From Haemonchus contortus (taxonomy: Eukaryota > Nematoda > Chromadorea > Rhabditida > Trichostrongylidae), in assembly GCA_000469685.2 (NCBI GenBank), contig LS997562.1, positions 13,155,467-13,219,466 on the forward strand: DNA of 64,000 nt, given 5' to 3'. Under the pieces are notes generated by a model that ran no database searches, was not told the origin of the DNA, and saw nothing but the letters and a program-made list of their open reading frames with translations. Position 1 is the stretch's first letter. Each line of letters starts with the position of its first letter. Of this stretch, positions 57,701-64,000 are shown piece after piece. A program made the position numbers and the translations under genes.

Positions 57701-60314
57701 GGCCTGATAGGATTTGATGAGGCCTACCCTATCAATGGAATTTCGGTTGCAAGGGAATCGTCAAGCTGACAATAGCGATATTGACAGTCGTTTAGCCGCC
57801 ATTTAATTATGTGTTACCATTTCTATTACCTAAGTTGGTTGAGTTGACCTTTTTCGCTATGGGACTTGCATAGTTGTTTGACTTCTTCAAGAGCATCTCA
57901 CTCCTGCTTAAAATACTGACCATGTTCTTTAATTTCTTCTTCTTTTTTTCCTTTTTCTGTAGTTGAGTCCGAAGGCTAAAGCAGCGTTAGGGCAAGGACG
58001 AGCTTCCTTTTATCATAATTTCCTCCAATGATTCGAACAACGGCTTCTGTAAAATGTCCTCGAATGAGAGTAATGGTTCTGACTCAAGAAAGCCAATTAA
58101 GGATTTCGACAAATGGCGAGTTTTGCTGCAGTGAAAGTATCTTTTAAGGTGTGGTTCCAAAACCGTCGAGCTAAATTCCGACGACAGGAGAAGCAGGACA
58201 ATCCGATCGCTGAAATGCCACCGGTAAAGCAGGGCCAGATTCCTTCATGGTCAGATCCTTTCCAATTTTTGCTAGAAGTAGGCCATTTTGGTTAAAGAAA
58301 TGGTTTTAACGCATATGGTTTTCACCTATTTCATTCATTCCACAAAATGAGCGTTGTTCTAACACCTTTCTGCTACACACGGAAACCATTACTTTTTCGT
58401 CGAATTATGAGAGATCGAAGAAACACTCGATGGTGACCCCCAATCCAGCAGGGAGGAGGTTCTTGAGGAATCCTTCTTCTTCGTAATGCAATGGCCATTG
58501 GAATGAGTGGGCAGGGAATAAAGCTTTGTTTTTTGATTTTGTTAGGTTGGCATGCTAGATAAGACCATACTTATTCCCGCTGGGCGCCTGGGTAGATATG
58601 GCTACCAAGTATGGCTGGTGACTGTGCTCGATCGTCATCAACCATGCCATGTTTTTGCAACCTTCCATTAGGAACATACCCTCTTGGGATCAAAAATCCC
58701 CGAAAGTGACGGTAAGTTTCAGATGAACACACCGTTTCGACCATAAACCCGAGTATATCGGTTTTCATTCAAAAGTGATGAAAATGAAATGATGACTGAG
58801 AGAGACAAACCAACCTGGCATGATGGATGCCCGGAGCAAAAGCCCATGAACCGGTTTCTGGTGCAATTTAGCTTGACGCTTGCTACAATAATTTGCATCG
58901 CACTAGAGGTCTCGCAATTTCGAGCGGATTTCGAGCCCTTGGTAAGCAACAGCATTCTCCTGGCTATATTATGAGGGTACATACCACTGAAGAAGATGAC
59001 CATAGTCGGGAAGAATACCACTACCACTTTACCATTTTTTTTACCGAGTACTACCATTTTCACGCAAACCTCTCATTTAGTTCGCCTTCAAACTATAGCA
59101 TGATCTTATTCAGAAACTGCTCTAACTACAGCATGGAAAAAGCCCTGAGCTTAGGGCGAAATATCTATGAAAGAAAGTTTCTGAATTGATCTCATACAAG
59201 TGTGTTTCAGGTCATGGATGGCACAGCAGTCAAACACAAACTCCAACGAGGAATTCCCGCCTCCGTTTCCGACCTTCGATCAGAAACCTTTTTTCGCTGA
59301 TTTGAAGCCGTCGTTCATGAGCTACATGCCATACCAACCATTTCCAAGCGGAGGCTTCGGTACAGGTGGTTTGCATATACATACCAAATTGAGAGCTTTC
59401 GCTGCAAGGGAGTTGCGACCAGTAAGGGGTAGGGAGTCGCCTCGTGTAAGAGAAGTTCACCACTAACGAGCTTGGAAACAGTGTCTTCGAAAGGAATTCA
59501 GACTACAACAAGGAGACAGGTTTTTGCCATAACTTTTAAACTTAAGTGTATGGCGGTACGTGGGCAGTAGGAGTTCATTCCGGAAATGTAAGGAGTGCTA
59601 GGTAACCTCATGGCTTGTACGTCTTCTTTGCTTTTGTAGAGGGGTGGAAAAACAACAACTCACAAGTAGGTTCAATCGCTCTCTTCGTGGAATGTCACAC
59701 GCACTGTGCACAGTCCTCAAGGTCCTGAAATCTTGGGGCATTAATCAATCTCTTATGGGCAATGCACCCACGCATTCGATTTCCATTTAGTATCGTGGTG
59801 ATTGCGTATCTGGCCTACACTGATTTGCGGTGGGCAGTTGATGTACACGTCAGTGCCTTTACTTACCAGACGAGTCTGGGAACCAATCCCAGAGGAATGT
59901 AAGGCTTGGCTGGCCTCGGAGCGAATATCAATCCCAGATTCGAACCCGTGACCAAGAGTGTGAGATAGTGCGCCACCTACCACTACACCATATCCGAACG
60001 GTAGAACTCACATTACGCAAAAATTTGTTCGTTCGACTTACCTCGATGGTCCGCACTTTAGACGTTGCGCTATCTCACCACAGTTTCTCAGCCTGACCCA
60101 AACATACCACTTAATCTCATCTTCTGTCACTTATCAGATGCTGGGCTCTGCATAATCACAGTGTTTTTCAGGCTTGGCTCAAGTTGGTTTACCGAATGGT
60201 CTACCTACGCCAACTGGTTTTCACCAGAATCCTACACCATTCCATGTGTTACCGTACTCAACCGATAATCATCAACTAGAACACCACCTGGAATCGTTTC
60301 CAAATTTGACGTGA
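51703..60314 (+). CDS. ceh-8: Paired-like homeodomain transcription factor, Rax/Rx (CEH-8) type; first exon missing
   Basis: Exons: 51703-51767, 51990-52139, 58149-58249, 59211-59365, 60172-60314 (stop). All junctions agree in phase, giving 205 codons including the stop. The exon at 51990 carries [20 protein letters not shown] and [20 protein letters not shown], then KLPEVRVQ. The next begins [16 protein letters not shown], completing a 60-residue homeodomain with Gln at position 50. Rx-family signatures are [34 protein letters not shown] and RRQEK. The intron within the homeodomain sits just before VWFQNRR, a common site, and is 6 kb. The C-terminal exons are Pro/Phe-rich ([37 protein letters not shown]); no OAR domain was seen. 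The donor at 58250 (TG/gtcaga) is unusual but is the only one that fits the next exon's phase. The start was not found. Family role: nuclear, sequence-specific DNA binding in head-neuron fate. Confidence 0.93.
52140..56149. other. Homeobox gene intron, left part
   Basis: Frames at 52217-52591 (+), 52169-52438 (-), 53938-54153 (+) and 54418-54702 (+) lack recognisable domains. The last starts with ATG and has one hydrophobic stretch ([16 protein letters not shown]), so a small nested gene is possible but unsupported. Confidence 0.45.
56150..56985 (-). mobile_element. Internally deleted mariner-like element, copy 3
   Basis: The left terminus ttaggttggaaagaaagtcc matches the terminal repeat of the copy at 26079. 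The right terminus (tttttgtcgcagaattttct) is decayed. The minus-strand C-terminal part reads [20 protein letters not shown], matching NYFFESQLP of copy 2, and the other end aligns with the N-terminal half of copies 1 and 2. The catalytic core is missing here too. It lies inside the intron that splits the homeodomain. Confidence 0.78.
57415..57470 (+). pseudogene. Partial duplicate of the third homeobox exon
   Basis: The text ggtgaagcagagccacattc ... cattgtcagatcctt resembles 58219-58262 in the true exon (ggtaaagcagggccagattc ... catggtcagatcctt). It would encode [13 protein letters not shown] against [13 protein letters not shown]. The homeodomain part is not duplicated. It lies about 0.8 kb upstream of the true exon. 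Confidence 0.6.
57471..58148. other. Homeobox gene intron, right part
   Basis: Nothing else recognised. The T-rich tract at 57930-57960 and the acceptor tatcttttaag at 58148 precede the exon. The stretch 56986-57414 is likewise blank. Confidence 0.45.
58250..59210. other. Homeobox gene intron between third and fourth exons
   Basis: Frames at 58719-59063 (-) and 58893-59189 (+) overlap on opposite strands and show no domain. The acceptor is gtgtttcag at 59210. Confidence 0.5.
59756..59998 (-). mobile_element. tRNA-derived SINE in the last homeobox intron
   Basis: On the minus strand: tggtgtagtggtaggtgg (A-box-like), cacgggttcgaatctggg (B box), then the family body (gaggccagccaagcc, ccagactcgtctgg, gtcgaatgcg-type tail). 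Insertion is antisense to the gene. Confidence 0.8.
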
Positions 60315-60984
60315 TTCCACTATGAATGTATATTTATTTGCACATCAGTGATTCTGTCAGTTACTGTCTGTTTTGTAGTCGCATCCAGTTGTAGCATAAG
60401 TTTTGAGATTCAAAGCGACTTCTGTGCTGTAGAACTGTTCTAATGCTTTGTTTTGCGGAGTGGGACCAGTCTATAGGAGGAAGTTCATGTGATGGGAATC
60501 CCTTCACTGAAAAAATCAATACGTGACATTCTAATGTCGTGGTTCAAAATGAGCTTAAGAGGGCCTTGAGCTTTATAGTCTTGAGTCTGATTAGTAGCAA
60601 GGTGTAAAGAATATTCTGGGAGTAGGATGGAAGCCGCTTTTATCGTGCCGTTGCTATCAATTCCTCCTGTGTGTATAAAGCTTGTTCTCCCAGAATGCCC
60701 ATGATAAAAAGAGTTTTCTAAAAGTAGCAACAGGGAGGGGCATATCTTTTTGAGCTCATTCGCGAGTAGCCCCCCAACGGCTCCTTAGGACTGCACGGCT
60801 AATCTTCAATCAAGATTGTGTTGCTTTTATTCCCTTGCGATCTGTAGGCAGCCGAACGTGGCCATCGTCTTAGGCGCAAGCTGTGATGTGCATTTTGTGA
60901 TAATTTAAAAATAAATAATTCTCTCATGCAAGAGGCTTGTACTTCTCCGGACTCTCTCACGATAAAAGGATAAAGTAAATATTA
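60315..60984. other. 3' flank of the homeobox gene
   Basis: No AATAAA lies close to the stop; the nearest match is at 60910. The minus-strand frame 60485-60730 has no recognisable domain. Confidence 0.4.
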
Positions 60985-61306
60985 TGGTGTTGAGCAATCT
61001 GGTCTGAGGGATGCGCACCACATCCCTGTTCCATTCAGAATCGTGAATGCTTTGAATGCGTACGTGGCCGACACAATGACTTGCGGTGGCTGCTTTGAAT
61101 GCGTACGTGGCCGACACAATGAGTTGCGGTGGCTAGCTGATGTTCAAATCTGGCTTTAATCCACTCCGTTGACGAGTCTGATACCAATTAATCGAACCCG
61201 GAGATATGAAAGGCTTGGCTGGCATAGGAGGAGATCGACCCGGGATTCGAAACCGTGACCAGGCGTGTGTGATAGTGCACCACTTGCCACTACACCATCA
61301 CCGCAC
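60985..61306 (-). mobile_element. tRNA-derived SINE with internal 43-bp duplication
   Basis: On the minus strand the promoter half ends at about 61306 (gatggtgtagtggcaagtgg, cacggtttcgaatcccggg) and the body runs leftward through gccagccaagcc. A 43-base segment starting tgctttgaatgcgtacgtgg (+ strand) is present twice in tandem (61048-61090, 61091-61133). The promoter is a little decayed (ggtttcgaa instead of ggttcgaa). Confidence 0.8.
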
Positions 61307-61944
61307 ATATTTGAACCGATAGTTGCAATTAATCAACTGTAGAACACCTTCATTCTATTCATGTCATCCCATTCATTATGGGTTCCATTCTTGATTTTTG
61401 ATATGGGTTGAGCATTATTGTTATCGTTTTTATCTGTTTTTTTTTCATGTAAAATCTTATAATTAGAAATGTTGAGATGAATGGATTGCGCGATACTTTA
61501 GAATGGACTTGAACTCAACATAATTCTTTGTTCTTCATTACCGAAATTCACCTATGATTTGAAGAAAGTCTCGAGATCCCTCCGAAAAGCATCCATAGCT
61601 TAACATTTTTCCAATCGAAGCTAGTCGGTTAGTATTATTCGTTACTGACAATCTTGCAACAAGTCATTGGCTCTTTCATATTTAGGAAGTGAGCGGACAC
61701 TTGTCTGAGAAGAAGGTATTGTTGCATCTCATTAGTGCTGATGCCTCTAAGTCCTCTCAGATATACATAGCTTTATCTCTAGCACGACTATGATCCACCG
61801 CACTGTTCTGAACTGAATAATTCACGAAACTCCTGTGAGCGATAAATCACGAAGAACAACAAAAATAGATTGAAATAATTCAAATTAATGGACCATACTT
61901 CACATACGTATTGGAGGTGACATTGCTTCCATGATATGACGTTG
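61307..61944. other. No feature recognised
   Basis: Includes a T9-type run near 61438. No gene or repeat could be supported. Confidence 0.4.
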
Positions 61945-62250
61945 GTGGTGTTGTGGCAAGGGGAGCACTATCGCACACGCATGGCCACGGGTTCGAGTCA
62001 CGGATCGATATAGGCTAACCAAACCCGTAGTTCTTCCAGAGTCGGTTAGTTGGTACCAGACCCGTCTGATAGGGTAAACTTAGCAACATATACATTGGTT
62101 GGCCACCGCAAGCCATTGTCTATGCCTCATACGCTTTCAACCCATCACTATGATCCCAAATGGAAGTCGAATGCGGGGTGGGGACACCCATCTAACGGGA
62201 TTGATCAACACGGCCAAAGACTTTGTCCTTACAACTTTAGTGAGAATATT
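61945..62250 (+). mobile_element. tRNA-derived SINE
   Basis: The copy carries A-box-like ggtggtgttgtggcaagggg, B box cacgggttcgagtcacgg, then the body (aaacccgtagttcttccagagtcgg, gttggtaccagacccgtctg) and tail (gtcgaatgcggg, acgggattgatcaacac). It is on the + strand, facing away from the copy at 60985. Confidence 0.8.
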
Positions 62251-64000
62251 CTATTATATCTTCCCTGACTTTCAAAGTTTCTTTTTGTCCAACCATCACA
62301 AATTTGGAAATGTTCAAATAACTTATGTCTCGGTCATATGTCTATGTATTCTCGAATAACCGTATCATTCCCCCAACATCCTTGAAGTAGGGATTTCTGA
62401 TCGTTCAGAGCAAATGAGAAATCTTTAGCAGGCAGCATCTTCGGCGCGGGGTTTTCTCGAAACCGCAATATTCCTCCTGATAGCATCGCTCATTTCCTGG
62501 CGAGATCGTATCGACAGATAACCGCAAGCAGAAGCGGCGGAATTTATGCTGCACTCGCCCCGCCACTCATCCCTCACACACTCACTCGCCCTTTCGCACT
62601 CACTTACCCCAGACCACCGGCAGTAGCTCACAGATGCTCTGTCGATGATGTCAGTTTGCTCTCAGAAAGTTCTCTCAATATTGGTTATATTTCGTTGTTT
62701 TTTTTTTTTGAGATCTATTTTCTGTTTATGTGATTTTTGGAAACACGGGCAACATGCCATCAAAGATTGAATACAAAGAACTCCTCCTAGACTCCAGTTC
62801 CTACTTGCTCTCCCTAAGAACAGATAAACCTACCCTCCACTTGCTAGTGATTCTCGGGCTTTTGGAAGAGTCTTTGACGCTAGTGGTGCGGTCGTTGTAG
62901 AAAGCTGATTATCCAAGAAAAATGCCTTCATTTCGAGTTAGTTTCGTTCATGTTTCGTTCTTATAGATCCCTTACGCTTCATGAATCGCTTATCATTCCA
63001 ATTTGCTCATCAACTGCCCCAAAATAAGTATTTATTGTTCCCGATGCCAGCGGGTATGGTGGTCGAGTGAACTCACGCAGGAAATGAGGAAATGACTTTA
63101 TTGACAATTTCAAAATAAAGGCAATTATTACATTAAGCTCACAATCAGAACTTTCTTGCCCTATTTGCTCGTTGCCTCATTAAGTTGATCATCAGCTATT
63201 CTAGGAGATTCTGCTGTATTAAAAATTCGCTGTTGAGCTGTGAAGCCACTTAATCAGAGAATTGTGGTGTGCATGAGTCACCCAGACAGCACTTTTATCG
63301 TGTCTTTATTTCAGCCAGTTCCAGTGTCAGACTGCGACCAGACCCGATCGGGCTGGCTTTTGTTTTCTGCTTTGAAAATTTACAGCGTTTTTAGAAGTGT
63401 GGGTCGCCAATTCAATGAGACTTCTCCTGGGAAAGGTGCTAGGGGACTAAAACACTTCCCTTTAGGTACACACCACTGAACTCACAAACTCTAAGAGAAG
63501 GGATCACATTGTTGCCGCAGAAGATTCGGTTTAAAACTCTTTTTCTCTCAGAGAAAACAACGATTCTGCGACTCAAGTGTAATGTCGTCACCACCAAGTA
63601 AAGCTCTACGCCGGCTGTAGGAAATGTCAGTAGAGTTCGGTTCTTTGTAGCGGCTGCTGTCGCCAACATTGTGTTACCTAGACTGCTCTGCACCGACATC
63701 GCTCTTGTTGGTTATTGTTGAATTCCTCATTGTTAAAAGTGTATCTATTAGGAAAGTGTTGCAAGCATCAATAAGACTGAATGGGATGTCTCTGGGTATT
63801 GTCATACACAGCGCTTCTCAAGTGCAGTATAGGAGCTTTTAACGAGCACTGCCCAAATTGAGTTACAGGTTGGTTCAAAATGAAAGAAGGAGATGGGGGA
63901 AAGGGATATTGTAACCAACTTTACAAAAATTATCCCTATTCTCACTTCTCTTTTCACTTCCCCGTTGATCATTTGGCCTTTATGTACTGGCGCTAATATC
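62251..64000. other. Right end of window, no gene recognised
   Basis: The GC-rich patch 62430-62640 contains cactcactcgcc-type runs and stands out from its AT-rich surroundings. A minus-strand 68-codon frame within it has no domain. The minus-strand frame 63439-63699 starts with ATG but has no recognisable domain or splice context. The patch could be the promoter or first exon of a gene beyond the window. Confidence 0.4.

Overview
The window is eukaryotic: intron-split genes with GT/AG splice sites, long introns, and gene-poor DNA packed with transposon debris. The proteins and the repeat families (degenerate Tc1/mariner, RTE-type LINE pieces, Penelope-like elements with GIY-YIG domains, a tRNA-derived SINE) fit a parasitic clade V (strongylid or hookworm-like) nematode. 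That placement is inference. There is no operon-like or bacterial gene organisation.

Three protein-coding genes can be assembled from exons, all on the + strand. (1) An alpha-carbonic anhydrase, about 15.1-29.7 kb, has nine recognisable exons, all three zinc-binding histidines and a hydrophobic C-terminal tail typical of GPI-anchored forms. Its signal-peptide exon was not found. (2) A FITM/FIT2-type fat-storage-inducing transmembrane protein, 33.05-43.03 kb, has nine exons and appears complete. (3) A Rax/Rx-type paired-like homeobox gene (ceh-8 type), 51.7-60.3 kb, has its homeodomain split over two exons by a 6 kb intron. Its first exon is unresolved. The order fitm then ceh-8 may be conserved microsynteny with C. 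elegans, from memory.

Layout. 1-720: a T-poor, degraded version of the adjoining repeat. 720-1925: a 100-bp tandem array built from the 5' half of a tRNA, carrying two intact tRNA-Thr(AGT) genes and one broken copy. 2.1-15 kb: intergenic transposon graveyard (a foldback element, a complete Tc1-like element inserted in an older repeat, truncated relatives, SINEs, simple repeats). 15-29.7 kb: carbonic anhydrase gene, with introns holding a 1.16-kb ATGT microsatellite, a Penelope-like 3' end, a 3.5-kb compound tandem repeat, an internally deleted mariner and two inverted repeats. 30-32.3 kb: a Penelope-like fragment. 33-43 kb: fitm, with an RTE endonuclease fragment and a foldback element in its introns. 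43-51 kb: a Tc1-like copy, an RTE reverse-transcriptase fragment and otherwise unassigned DNA. 51.7-60.3 kb: the homeobox gene. 60.3-64 kb: two SINEs and unassigned DNA.

The genes do not form a pathway. Carbonic anhydrase would act at the cell surface on CO2/bicarbonate, FITM in the ER membrane in lipid-droplet formation, and the homeodomain protein in the nucleus of (probably neuronal) cells. The best candidates for something less described are a stem-covarying RNA motif shared by three Penelope-like 3' ends, the tRNA-half tandem array, and a mariner deletion derivative that seems to have spread as a family.
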